This document shows, in pieces, positions 35,701-50,300 of a stretch of DNA of 64,000 bases. The DNA comes from Hofstenia miamia (taxonomy: Eukaryota > Xenacoelomorpha > Acoela > Hofsteniidae), in the NCBI GenBank assembly GCA_900660155.1, contig CABFPE010000228.1:417150-481149 (forward strand), in the 5' to 3' direction. The notes beneath the pieces were generated by a model, which was not told the DNA's origin, searched no databases, and saw nothing but the letters and a program-made list of their open reading frames with translations. The translations under genes and the position numbers were made by a program. Each line of letters begins with the position of its first letter. Position 1 is the stretch's first letter.

Positions 35701-38700
35701 GATGGAAACTTAATAAGCTTAAGGTTTAAATAAGAGAGATAGAGATATTAAAAGAATATACGGTTACCATTTAACAACCACGTAAGACGCTTAATGTATC
35801 GCTTAAGTGCTCGCTCCAGTTCAGCACGATACTCCCATAGTTCGTTTAAAGTCAACTGTAAATGTCTTACAGTACCCTAGAGGATAAGTGAAAATAACAG
35901 AATAAATACATTAAACACTTACACCCATTTCAATGCTCGGAAATATTTTACAGTAGACGGCTTCCACTGGTTGGGTAAGGGTTGACACGCGTTGTTTATC
36001 ATGCTTACAATCAGGACCATTAACCAAACTATAGAGATCCAACTTTAGCTTCGCTAATCCGTACTTCTTCATCCACTAAGCAAAGCATACAAAAATGTCA
36101 ATGATTATGTACTTGATATCTTAGGCAAGCTAAAATCATTTCAAATTCCCAGAAAACAACAAACCCAAACGCGAAAGAATTCATAAATAAAACTTACCCA
36201 TAAACTTCCCAGGGTCCTATAAAAAGGACCACATTTTCAAGCAGTTTTCCCCAAAATCCATAAAAAATTTAGGAATATTGACAAATTTATTCGTGAATGT
36301 TCCCCTGTTTAGTCCTGAACATTTGTGTTCAAAAATATTCAGGTGACATAGGAACTTGAAGATATCAAAAAAATTTTCTGTGAGAATATCCATTTTTGCA
36401 AAAAAAATTAAACTCTCCTTCTCGCTGTACCTAAGGCTAAAGCCAAAATAGTATGCAAGGTTAGAGGAGACACTCCTCCATCTTATGGTATCTTCAAACG
36501 TGGAGCAAAACCTGGACCCATAAGAGGTTGGTAACAGGGAGAGAATTTTTTTAAACGCAAATGAAATACTTGGAGGGACTCCAAAGATTTGTGACTAAAT
36601 AAAATTATCTGAAGTCATTTTGAACCAGGACTAGAAATAAATATGCTAAGATACTTACATCTTTGGTAGTCAAAAGTTCTTCGATATCAGGAATTATGAC
36701 TTTTTTTATTTGCTTCCTTATTTTTGGCTTCTTATCCAAAATACTTTCATAACTTTTGTAAACCTAAAACAGTGAAGCATTGAAGGACAAAAATATGAAT
36801 ATTTTAATTAATAAATACAGAACGATATTGTAACTTGCAATTCAAATTAAATGATATGTAGAAATCATTTATTATGCTTCAAAAATTTATGAACAGTTGC
36901 TCAATATGTTGAAAAATTTAATGGAGTTAGAAAAACTATGCATGTAGGTTTTTAATAAATTAAACATCTCAAAACAGCTAATAAAATTATATAATTGGTT
37001 TCTGCTAATATTGAATTACATTTATATCTCAGCCTCAGTCTGTCTGCAAAATATAAAGTAAAGAATGTATTGTCTCTATTCAGTTTAATATTAAATTTTT
37101 CTAACGGATAAACTTCTTTGGAATTCAAAAGCAATTATATAAAAAATAATCTTTGTCATTTGCTGCACTTTAGAATTGCTAAACTGTGGAATTAATTGAG
37201 TATCAAATGAAGAATTTAAAAAAACATGCAACATATGCATTATAAAAAAGTAAATGAATTATTAATTAATTCTCATAGAAACTTCAAATACATTACACGG
37301 TGGAATTATTTTTTAACGACCAAATTTGGAAGGTCCCTGAAAGAATTTTGGCATTGTGGACTTAAATTTTATTAATATTTAGTGTACAGGCACAACATTA
37401 GGCGTTCTGACATAATCCAATTGTATCTTGTTTGGGCTTTACAACGATCAACGAAATCAAAATTAGATCCCAGGGAAGTTTATAACGAACATTTTTATAA
37501 CGATCATGTCCGCTTTCATGGTCGTCAAAAAGTAACTTTACTGAATTCTTCGCATATAATTTGTAGAGTTTTGATATATTTAGCAATAAAATTACTAGGG
37601 ATGCGCCGGAATCCGGTAAAATCGGCATTTTCACAACCGGATCCGGATATCCGGTAAAATTTAACTTGGTTACCGGATTTTACCTGATAACATATTCTGA
37701 GATAAAACTTGATTTAAAAATGGAATTTTCGAGGAAAAAGCTATATTTTTCCATGATCTCTATGTTAAGAAAGCCCTTAACTTTTGACAGAAATCTTAAC
37801 CACAATAATATATGGAAAATTTTAAGCTGTTTGAATAATTTAGTGAAGCAATTGCTTTAAAAAATTAACCTATTATTATGTAAGAGTTTTTGTATTTGTT
37901 TTATATCTTGTTCTCAGTACTAGAAAAACGTTTTATGTTGCTTAAATGGATCATTTTAAAAATGAATTGTAATATTTTATCATAAAAATAAGGTCATATT
38001 TTGTGTTTTTAAAGTAATAATTCTAGTTGCCCTAGTAATAAACAATATATTATCCGGTATCCGGGAGTCGAATTATCCGGAATTATCTGGTATCCGGAAT
38101 ATTCAACTCACTATCCGGATCCTATCCCTAAAAATTACTTTGACTAAAAATGATAAGTGTAACATACCTGCCCTATTTTCTTTCCATTTTCTAAAAGAAA
38201 GCTTTCCTGTGTAGCACGCAGTGATTTCTTACCCTCGGTTAGACTGCAATCACCTTAGTTGAAAAAATTATGTAAACAGGTAATTTAAAAAAGCTTTACT
38301 TGAAAGTCGAGGAATGATGTTTTTCTGCTGTCCATTGACATTTGAAGCGGGTTTCCACGGTCCTTTTCCACTTATTGGTGGCTTCTCAGTGGAAGCCAAT
38401 CTCCTCGCGATGCTGGACTTTGTTTCTTTTGGCGTTATTGCACGCTGGATTGGCTTAGGTTCTTTTGCTGGCAGTGCTTTAACATCAGTGCAAATCTCAT
38501 TCTAAAATGTAACAAATATTTTTCAACTTTTGATACATTACAAAATGACTATAAACTTCAAACCGACTTAAAAAATTCAACGCCTTTTTCTTAGAAATAG
38601 CATGTAAATAAATCATTTAAAATAATTTTAAAATCTCCATAAAAAATTGTGAAAGCTCTTGATCAGAAAGCAATGTCATGGTAATAAACTACTATAAAAA

Positions 38701-41700
38701 ATAAAAACCAATTTACCACTTCTTCTTCATGAGGGTACTTCTTTTTTAAAGCCTCCACTAACATGTTACATTTCTGAGAAAACTTAACGGTTTTATCCAT
38801 TTCATGCATCACTAATTTGACGTCATCACTTTCAATGATTCCCGTCTCTCTGAACCAGTGAAACCGACCACCAGAAGCATGCGATAAATCACGCAGATAG
38901 TCAGCAGTGTCTTTGATATTGGCGTAACGACCAGGGAAACCATCTGATCTGTCGTCGTCAACGTTGTACAGAATGCAATGTACATTCAATGAACGTGACT
39001 GACTGATTTCTGTGACGTATTCGCAAGCAACATCCTAAAGAGGATTTCAAAATATAGGGTTGTCGCATAAGTCTTTTCCGAAAAATTAAGTCAATAAATA
39101 GTTAATATATTTATCTGATTAGTTTTGTTTGCATCACTAAGCTGATGTGGCACCCATATATTGAGCAAGTATTCTTTTCCCATATCTCGTAAGTGTCTAC
39201 AAATAGTGCTGTGATGTACGTCTAACACTTCTGCTATTTCTCGGGATGACGCATGCTTGTCTTTTCTAATGAATTCTTCAATTTCCTCATTTAAGAGATC
39301 ATTTGACGGGCGGCCAGAACGTTCAGCATCTTGCAGCTTCTCATTTCCACTCTCAAATTTCGTGATCCAATTTCTGCATGTTCTTGATGTCACAACATTA
39401 GAGCCTAGAGTTTCACACATCTCTGCTGCCATCTTTTCAGAATTTAATCCTCTCTTCCAGTTGTAAAACATAATTGCATGTACGTTTTCTTGGCTTAAGT
39501 TCATTGTTGAGTAAATCGATTTTATTAATCAATACTATGCAATTCTAAGTCGAGTGACTATACCATTATTTTGTCAAAAGAGCTTCAGAGAAAAACTCAT
39601 AAAACTATTGTTTCATCAAAAAATATTTTCGGAAAAGACTTATGCGACAAGCCTATATTATTAAAATTCAAAGCAAGATTAAACCTTGAATTGATCGGGA
39701 ACACCAGAGGTGAAAATGTAAATGCCTTCAACAGATTGTCCCCCATCATCATCCATCTGATTTTCAACGGCTGTGCGCAAGGCTGAAAGAACATTGCGAC
39801 TTCCATAGGTATCAAGACCCAATATCCACCTAAGAAAAAAACAAACATAGTCTGTTTGGTAACTAATGACGAAATGTCAACTAGTTATTATTGTTACATG
39901 GATAATGTAACATATACATATTCGATTACAAAAATTCTACATAGAGTCTTTATAGAGCTGGAAAAAGCATGTCTAATAATTAACTATTCTCAATATAATA
40001 AAATTTACAAATGCCTTGATCCTATTTCATTCGGATTTGAGGAAATACACTAAAGTGGAAAACAATTTGCTCTTAGTAATCTAAAAGCATGATCTGAAAG
40101 CTAATTAAGATCATCAGCAAAAATTCATATTATGTCGGCGTGATTTTGAACTTAAGTTTTCTTGTTTTAAATGCAGCTACAAATTTTAGAAAGCATAAAT
40201 TCAAAATCTAAAAACTAATAAATTTGGAAATTTCCATCTCTAAAAAAGCTAAGCACGAAGTGATTTGTAGAAAAATTCAAATTGTCTTAGTAAATTATGC
40301 GTTCTTTCATTTTGAAGTGATTCAATCAAATGACCACTTTCAATTAAAAACATCTAAGATAGTCTATTTTGTTACTCTAACCTTGTGGAATTTTAAAAGA
40401 CTTATCTGAAACTAGAAAATGAGGCAAAAACAAATCTAGCAAAGCAGAAAGTTATCAAAAAATTATTTCTGATGTATACAGTGCTTAGATGTCTGTTCGA
40501 CCTGCGACTCTCGAGATGCAAAAATTACAGAAATGAGTGTAAAACTATTAATCTCCATCAAGTAGTTGTTTAGCAGTGCAATATTTAAAATTCACTTGCT
40601 TAGTAAATATACATAAAAAATTATTCATATTACAAGAGAAACAACTGCCTAAGTGTGCGGGGCTAACCTCATAGGTGTGTGTAACACGTGCACCCATCTA
40701 AAATAGAATCCATGCCTGTATACAAAAACATCATGTTCACATGTGTATATGCATCTTTATTAGTCAATCAATCTTTAAAAGACACCTATGTTCAACATAG
40801 AGGATAATGCATAGTTTTCACAAGTAAACTGGTTTATAATGCAAAAGTTAATACATTATCATGTAATACATTTCTCATGTAGACGTCATAAGCTCATGAC
40901 GAAAAAACGGCGAAAAAAATATGTATATTGTTTTTCTTAAGTGCTGTTATAGATTCACTCAAAAAGGAAAACTGTTCGGGTACATTACACCTCTGGTGCA
41001 AGGAAGTTCGAATTTTTTAAAGTCAGAAACTAGAAATAAAACTACCGCCAAGCACTTTGAAGATTTTTCTCTGTAGGTGGCACCATTTTCGGCTTCCAGC
41101 ATTCAACTATACTGCCATAGCGAATAATATTGAAGGCCAGCTTATTGGACATCTGTTCTTGAAGCATTTGCCTGAAGGAGTGTTGAACATGGATAATGTA
41201 ATTCCCGTTCATTTCGGATGCGTCGATTAGAAAAATTACTCTAAACGATAAAACTTAAAAAATTTAACAATATATTTAATAAATTATATATAAATAAATA
41301 ACTTATTTACTTTACTATAATAGCTTTTATAAACATTTCCTCTACATTGTCTAGTTTGTACATATTTACAAAATTGCAAACCTTACAATAAGCAAATTCT
41401 ATGTACAGTATTTACAAAATTAAGCAATATATACAACATAGACAAGGAAGAAAAAATAAAAGCTACACAGAACAGCAAATAAAAAACAATTAAAAAACAA
41501 AATAAAATAAAAAAGACATATAGATTAAAAATAATTTGCAGCTAGTAATTTAACACAGTTGAAAGCAATATACTGCATAGCATAAACTAAAATTCACGGT
41601 ATGCAACTATTACTGAAAGTTGAAAATATGAAGGTATAATAAGACAGAGCTTGAAACAGACGTCAAGCAAGTAGATGTGTGCACAATCTCGTCCCATAGG

Positions 41701-44700
41701 ATACAATCATATGAATGGTAAACATACCTGTTTTCAACAACTGTTCCAAACATTTGTCTGCTGGCAGACGACAACCAATCAATACGTTTTTCAAACAAAT
41801 CAACGGTTCCTGCCAAACGTTTCTAAAGCAATGTGATTAATCTAATATAGAACAAATGAAATGCAAATTATACCTGGTAGTCGTATAGCAGAGCGGGATC
41901 TACATGGATGTTCTTCACGGTTTTGTCGTGCCACTCGAACTGCACCATATGTTTGTGATAGTTTGTTGACCGCACACGTTTGTTCAAAACCGGCACATAG
42001 TCTTCTACGAAATCAAAGGCGTTTGGAGCGAGTACTTGATAAAGATTCAACTTTTTCGCTAAATCAACATTATCTTTTATTCAGAGTATGCAATGGATAC
42101 AATGGAGCAAGAATTTGACTGCGAAAAGTAAGTTAGAAAAAATTGTTTCAACGTTTTACAAAACATCATGCAGGACTTTGAATTCAATTTTTTAATCAAT
42201 TGTTAATGCCTTCCATCTATTTAAATGATATTTAAACTGTTTAAATTCAATTTAACTATGAAATTTCAATTAAACGTTAGCTTACACCAATTTCAATAAA
42301 TAAACTGCATTCAAACTATGACTTTTTCAAAAAGTAGGTATATTCAAATCAATTAATACATCGTCTGCTTAGGTTTTAACACAAATTTATTTCATATAGT
42401 ATCCATTGAAATCATGTTTCTCTAGACAAGATTGAAGGCCTTAGCCAATGCCCTGCAGCAGTTAGCTGAAGAAGGCAACATTCTGAGCAAGCATCGTGCA
42501 ACTATTATGAGCGGAAGTTGAGTAATTTCAGCAAATATTTGAAAAGCAATTTTTCTAGAAAATTCTCCAGTTGAGACCAGTTTTCTATACGACATTGCAG
42601 ACCAGCATTGTTTGAATTACTACATATTCCCAGACAATAGCATCTGATTTATTCAGATTTACATAACTTACAATAAAATTCTGCTTTTTTTCCAAATTGT
42701 TCATTATATAGAATTTAAAATAAAAGCAATCCGTGAAGTGTCAATATGCTATTTATTGCTTGTTTGCTACATTGTAAATGCCCTCAACCTGCTGTTTAAA
42801 TAAAGTCTATCAAACAAATGAAGTTTAAACGAAATCGTCTAATTGACTGCTGCATTTAACAAACGGCTGATTTAAATGACGTTTAAAACGGTTTAAAACG
42901 ATTCATTTAAATGGTCACAAAACAGCCTATCATAGTTATCTAAATTAATTTAATTATAAGAAAAATAAAAAAACCTTTTAGGCCATTCTTAGATAGCCAA
43001 TCAGCTGAAGTCTTCGGAGAAAACTTCACCTGTTGAATCTCTAGAGCCGCTGTATGATTTGGAGGTCTTGGCAAGAATCTCGTAGCGGGAAGTTTCTTAA
43101 TTTCGGAGTTTATCTAAAATAATTAGAAATAAATAAAATGAAAAAAAATTGCAACCTCAGAAACAACACTAATTAATGCTTCTCCAATCATCCCCTGGCG
43201 CATTTCTTTGATCTTCTCAAGAATCTCTCTGGCAGAAGCAATCTCTTCCAGAAGTCGCTTCAAATCAGTTCCAGCGTACGCTTGTTTCTAGAAATATTGA
43301 AACTTAATCTTACATATGCGATTAAATACAAAAAACATTAAAATTATAATTGAAGGAACTTTCTTTTCTTCTATACCCATGCAAATTAATGTGAAACTAA
43401 AAAATTTTTGGTTTTTAATTTAATTTAGAATTTTTTAATTATTCAATATCTTTATTTCATGTTTGTAGAAGTACAACAAATACATATTTACAAAAATATA
43501 CATAAAAATGATGTACAAATTTACAAACTAAAGACACGTAAAATAAATCTAAAAATCAAACTATTTACAAATTAAAAAAGCATAAAAAAGAGAAATAAAC
43601 CTAAATTTTTCGCTATGCAATTCTTGAATGCCCGTATTAATGTTGATTTGCTAACAGGTTTTCCCTTAAAAATTTCTTAAATGTTTTTATATTATGTTCT
43701 CTTAGTTTAGTGAATTGGTATCCTGTAGATCAAATAAAATTGAAACCGATTAATAAATAATAATAATATCGAATATAAAATAGGTACTCTTAAATTTATA
43801 GAATTAGTAAGATATTGTATACATGTAAAGAGAGAAAAACGATTAAATATTGAAAGTTACCATGTCTTCACTATTGTAACAATGAAATCTCCCATTTGAG
43901 ATTTCACAATACTGATGCATCGCGCTAACAGCTAGCGGACTTGTACAATTGTAGGAGACCACTTGAAGCGGTAACTGGCGACCAAGTAATTTCTGCTCAA
44001 TAAATGAGCAAACAACTTCTGTTTTCTGATCTGCACTAAAAGAACACCTTTGAACGTTAATGTTGAGAAGATAATTCATTAATAATCATAAGTCGATAAT
44101 TCTTAAAGTGAAACTCATAACGGTCCACATAAAATGAGCGGAACAGATATATAATGCTCATACATGTATTTTAAAAATAAAGAAAGAATATATATATATA
44201 TATATATATATATCTATATATATATATATATATATATTATGGGTATGACAATTTTATGATGCTATAGCTCTATATCATATTTTGTGGAGTTAATACAAAT
44301 CAAGAAAACCCACAAAATTTTCTGTTTGGTTAGGAAAAGTTCACCGTCCATACAAGAAAACTAAATTATTTATTTAAAAATTGACAAATTTATGCTTCAT
44401 TGACAAATGAATAAAATGCATTTATATTTCAATCTGCATTTGTTAAAAGAAATTTAATGTTTAGTTTTACAATGGATTAACTCATTGGAAGTAACTCCTC
44501 CATCACTTTAATTGCACGCTCTGCACAGATATTTGAATGCTGTGTTGCATAGGCGTTGGCTCTGTTGTGCAAAACTTCTTCAATTACTTCAAAAATCTTT
44601 GGATGCTATTTATAAGCTTCTGACAGGTTGTCAAAATCAGCAGGATTGAAGCTCTGAGCTGAGAACCAGATGTCAGTCCATGAACCAGTTATGAAATCAC

Positions 44701-47281
44701 ATGCCAAATCAGCTGTCTGACCATATTCTGGTATCAGAATAAAATCAAGCAAAGTATAAATTGTCCTTGAGTTTCATCATTAGGTACTGAGAGCTGGAAA
44801 TGACAAAAAATTCAACTTTGGAAAGCTTCCTGAAGTTTTGAAAATCCTATAGCATGATATTTATATATTAAGTGATCAAGAAAAGCCATGTGATCTCGCC
44901 ATCGATCTTGTTCTGTTTTCTTTAGGGATTTTCCAGTATTGTCAAATGATGTCCTCAGTTATTCACACTCTTGCGATATTTTGAAATGAATGCGTAACTG
45001 ATGTTTAGTGATGTTGTTGATCCACAAAAATGATCATTCAGGACGTGCTTCAATATTGTGTCTAAATTATGGTGCTGGAATACAATGAATACAGGCTTTT
45101 CCAATCCCATATCTTCAAAGTGTTTCTTTATCAGTGTGATTGCACCAAGACTTTTGCCGCAGTTGTGTCAAATACAATCATTTTTATTGAAGACCAGAGT
45201 GTATATTTGTCAAGAACAGCTGTTGTTCCTTCAAATATTGTTTCTTCTTTACCATTTTTCGGTTCGAGAACTGCAAGTTTGACTTCCATTTTTTCATTCT
45301 TCAGAACTACTACCTGATATTCCTTCTTTTGTATGGTCTTGCCATAGTGCAAATACAAAAGTTCATTTTCCATGTTTTCCAAAAAATTATTTTCCATTTC
45401 TTGCCCTTTTTTTCATTACAGCTTTGTAGACACCACTTTGAGTAGGAGTAGATAAAAGAACACAACATTCTGATAAGGTTTTACAGACTTTGTAAGCTTT
45501 TCTTGTACTCAGCTTTGCTGTAGTTACTAATCGTGCAGCAGAATCAGTCTTTGGTCTCTTAGAAGTTGTTGCTTTTTCAAAATATTCAGTACTACTGGAA
45601 TACTGCTCTTCCTTGGCAGAACCTTCACTTTCCGAAGTCACGTCACAACTGTCTTCAATATACTCTTCTGTCAGTGAAGCTTTTCCCTTCAGTAAATTCA
45701 GTTTTTTAGGATGATTATCTTTTGCATCTTCTTTTGTTGTGCAGCATCCCACTTTTCCTTTTGTAGAAACTTGAATTTCATAAAACTCTTTGTCTTCATT
45801 GCACAACCACACTCCTTTCTCATCAGTGAGATTGAACAACATCGTACTAAAGTCATAGCCTCCAGGTCTTCGGTTATGTCGTTTGTATTTTTATATTACA
45901 TTCTCAATCTTCCTTTCAACTGTTGAATTACCTTGTTGAATTGGCAAATTGAGCTTCGCCCACTTCACTTGCTATCACCACAATTCTCTCTTTTTGCGGT
46001 TCACATGTAAGGTCAGAGTTTTGTATCTATCCAAGATAAGCTGTTTCATTGGAATTTGTTTTATTTTATGAAAACTATACAGCTCCATGATTTCTTGAAG
46101 ACTTAACTTTCTGGAACTGCACCAAACTTTAAGACCAAATGTTCTTGTTTTTCTCTGAAAGAGGCGAATTGTTCGGCATCTCAACAGTCAAGCTTTTACA
46201 CGATCAAATAATTAGGCTATAATATAAAATAACATAGATCTTTTAAATTTATAAATATAGAAAGAGTTAAAACTAGTTAATTTCATAAGTAACAAATTAT
46301 GCTTCGTCAGCCACCAATTCTTAAATAGCTTTAAAAAAAAGTGATTGCTTTTGTTTTCGAATTTTCTCAATATCAACAGTTTTCTGAATGGAGAGTGACT
46401 TTTTTTAAAAATTAAGGTTCTATGTTAACAATTTTTTCGAAGAATTGATAAATGTCCACTCATGGCAACATGGGGAATAAATAAATATATAATAATAATA
46501 ATTATATATACATATATATAAATTTATACTACTCGCTATCCCATCTTCAGTTGGATTTCTGGCTCTCTTCGACGTCTTTTGTTAGCGATCTTGGACTGAT
46601 AATTTCTCAAACTTTTAGTTGGAGTTTACATATCTCTCAAAAGATTAAGTCCTACAATGCCATATTTACTCATTTCAAAAGAAACATTCCTTTTTGTGCA
46701 CTAGTCAGAGATAAAGTAATTTTATATAAATCGTTAGTCTTATCAACTGTGACGTCTGCTTCCTGTACTTGGACTGCAAAACTTATCTGATATAAAACGT
46801 CTTGAATCGTTACAAAGACGATGCACCAAATGGATGGTCAAAGGTGACACTTATAAAGATCGACTCACTAAACTGTCTCTCCTGCCTGCTTCACTTTATT
46901 TAGAATACTTAGACCTCTGTTTTCTAAGTAAGCTGCTTTATAGTTGTTATGATATGGATGTTTCGCATTACGTTTCATATTACTCTCCACGTATACCAAA
47001 TCTTCGCTCCAGTGGTCTCTTACTGTTCACATCATTTACTAGTAAAAAGACTAAATCGCATCAAAATTTCTTTCAACGTATTGTGCCTTTAGCCAATTTC
47101 GTTCATATACAAACGCAAATAAATCTTTTTGGTCCCCTTTCATTGTTAAGAAGGAGCTACAATATCGACTACTCGTGTTCTTATCATGCCGGTGTACTAA
47201 ATGCCGCATGTCTAAGTCTGTTTGCTTTTATTAATTTGTAATAATGTTAGTCTGTAAGTTAGTGCAATAAAGTCATTTTAC

Positions 47282-47320
<39 letters not shown>

Positions 47321-50300
47321 AACAGCNNNNNNNNNNNNNNNNNNNNNNNNNNNNNNNNNAATTCTAAGTAAATACGTATTGTGCTCAGCACGCCTGGCAT
47401 GTTTTAAACTGCATTGCAGATTCTTTGATTGATGAACGTTTTTAATCTCTATCACGGTATTATATATATAATTATAAACAGCCGGTGCATATATATTTTT
47501 AGGGTTGCTTGCGAATGGGATGGGACCACACTTTCTTGATGGGAGTTCTCTTGGGCAATTCTAAGTAAATACGTATTGTGCTCAGCACGCCTGGCATGTT
47601 TTAAACTGCATTGCAGATTCTTTGATTGATGAACGTTTTTAATCTCTATCACGGTATTTTTTCATGCAAGCTATCACTTTGGCGGCTTTAACTCAGCAGT
47701 TATTAAAAGGATTTGCAGTAGCTATTTATGATTATATAATTATTTATTTAGTATTTATAGTTTATTCTTCGGTTACCTGCAGTAAAAAAACGTCAAATTT
47801 CATTGGTGCTAATTTAAATTTTGCAGATAATTGGAATATTAGGGTATTTTAATTCTTCTATGAATGTCGAAATATTTATTGAATTGCGTTGTGGAACAGA
47901 AATAAGGAAATTATGAAAACAGATAATGGAATATATTTTTAAAATATAGTCCCCCTATTGGCGTTTGATCCTAGTAACTCAGCTTTGAAAAGCTGGCGAT
48001 TATAAGATTTTTAAAACTTGTCTGGTACTAACATTTTGTCGTTTGGACGTCAAATCGCAAAATGAAGTATAATAAATGTTTAGTATGAATATTTTTGTTA
48101 AAAAATGTTTCTAAACACATTTGTAAAAAGAATTGCTGCTTTGTATTGCTGCTTTCTAATAAAATAATTTCTGAAACAAGAAAAATTTATAACCTTGATC
48201 CCATAATAAGAAGAATGGTATCGATATCCATGGGTAGAACGCGGTCGAAGGCTTTGATTAGATTGCACCCACCAGCCGGCGTTATGTTGCCAATAAACTC
48301 ATTACATTCACACAAAACCCGATAACTCATGACCATTGGTTCATCGAAGAGAACGTCTACATCTGAGCCTACCGTCATCAGAAATACTGTTTCTTTCGAA
48401 GAAAGTTGCTGCTCAAACAGGTGCTCTAGATCTCGCTAAAGGAAGGTTGTTCCGACATAATGAAGTGAATATAATAAAAGAACGTATTGTAAAATATGAA
48501 AGGGTCATTAAGGGACTAGGCCACTGGGTTGTTCTACACTACTGTTTCGAATTGATATAATAAAGAGAAAATGAATGGTTGGAAAATTATTATATTCTTG
48601 GGCTTAAAACAAACTATTTTAATTAATCAATGTGTGAATAAAATGAAATATAAAACTTAAATCTTATAAATGTTTTTTAGTTCATTCGATATTAATAAAA
48701 ACTATAAATAAATATGCGTATTAATGTTGGTCCATGTTAATTCTTTAGAAACGCTTAATAATTCTACAGCCATTTTATCAAGTACTATTTTATCAAATCA
48801 TTAACACATCATTTGCTATTACATTGAAGTGTACAAATCGTTTCACTAGATGAAAAATTAACATAATGAAAATGAGAAAAGACCGGAAAATTATAGATGT
48901 CTTCTAATAAAAGGTATATTTTTCACTTTTTCATTTCCTAAATAATCAACCTGAAGAGGAGCAAGACGCCCATAATTCAACGCTGTGTTGGAGCAATCAA
49001 TCAGAACTGCTACTCGACTGTGCTTCACGACACCGAATCGTCGTCGACTTCCTTGAAGCAACCATTTAATACGTTGATGATATTCTGAAATTGATCTAAA
49101 AATAATTCCAGTGATGCATATTGTTAGACATTTGAAAATTTCATTGTAAAAAGTTACCACATGAAAAACAAACAATTTTTTTTTAAAATAGCCACCGAGT
49201 GTACGCCTTTTTACGCCTCTGAAAAGGAATTTAGAAACATTCATTGAAAAGAGATAAAATAATGACAACTGTCACCTGGTCCAAATTGAAATAATCTTAA
49301 TTGAGTTGCTTCGCATTTCACGATTTTCTTTTTGATGAATTTTTAATGGGCTTTGGAATCCAAAGTAAAGTGTGTAAACATGAAAAACTGACATATGTAT
49401 TGATCACAAATCATTTGTTCATATTTTTTTAAAAATGATCCCTAAAACTTTTTTACACAACAGTCTCAGAGAGCTGGTTTGTGGCATTTATGAAACAATA
49501 TTTGGAGTCAACATAGTGATATGCAGTGACATGAAAATTAACATGGGGAAAAAAATTCACTACTGGATCTGCATCTATATCAGACATAATCTACAAGAAC
49601 AAATTTTAGAAATTATAGCGATTTGAGGAAATTATATATAGTTTGAAGTTAATATCGATATGAAGAGATATTTACTACAAATCAGATACAGACAGCTTGA
49701 GAGCAAGCAAAGTAATAAAATATAAAAGAAAAATTATTGGATATCACAAATTTTTCAAACTTTTTCAAATATTAATTGGCAAAAATAAATGTAATAAAAA
49801 AGTAGAATGTTATTTTTACAACTTCGTGTACCTCTATATAATTGAATTGTTTGAGATACAATAATTTCATACTCATTTAAGCGTGCTTCAAATTCGTTCA
49901 CTAGTCCAGCTTCGAATTTGATGAAATGTGCCGGTTTTCCTGGGTCGACATCGGCACTAAAAGAAATTCAGTAAATCACATTTTGGAAATCCAACCTGAC
50001 GTGTCCATGATCCATGAGATCCTTAAAACTGAGACGAAGGTTTTCAATCCCATGAGAGTCTAGCCATTCTTCAGTTGAAGAAAACTCTGAGTGTACTGCT
50101 CTTTCTCTGTTGGCCATTTTCTAAAATACGCATGATATGTGAGTAACAATTATGTCGAATTAGTAACAAAAACTCATGAAAAATCTAACAAAGTTAAAAC
50201 TCTTGCTTTTATTAATCACTAGAAAACAGTTGCATACTTAGGAAGCCTCACAAATTACACTGAATACAAGAATGGAAACAATGAGAAATACAACATTCTA

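Noticed and set aside
38314-38505. Plus-strand 63-codon frame
   Set aside because: Antisense shadow of exon 16 of the VWA3-like gene.
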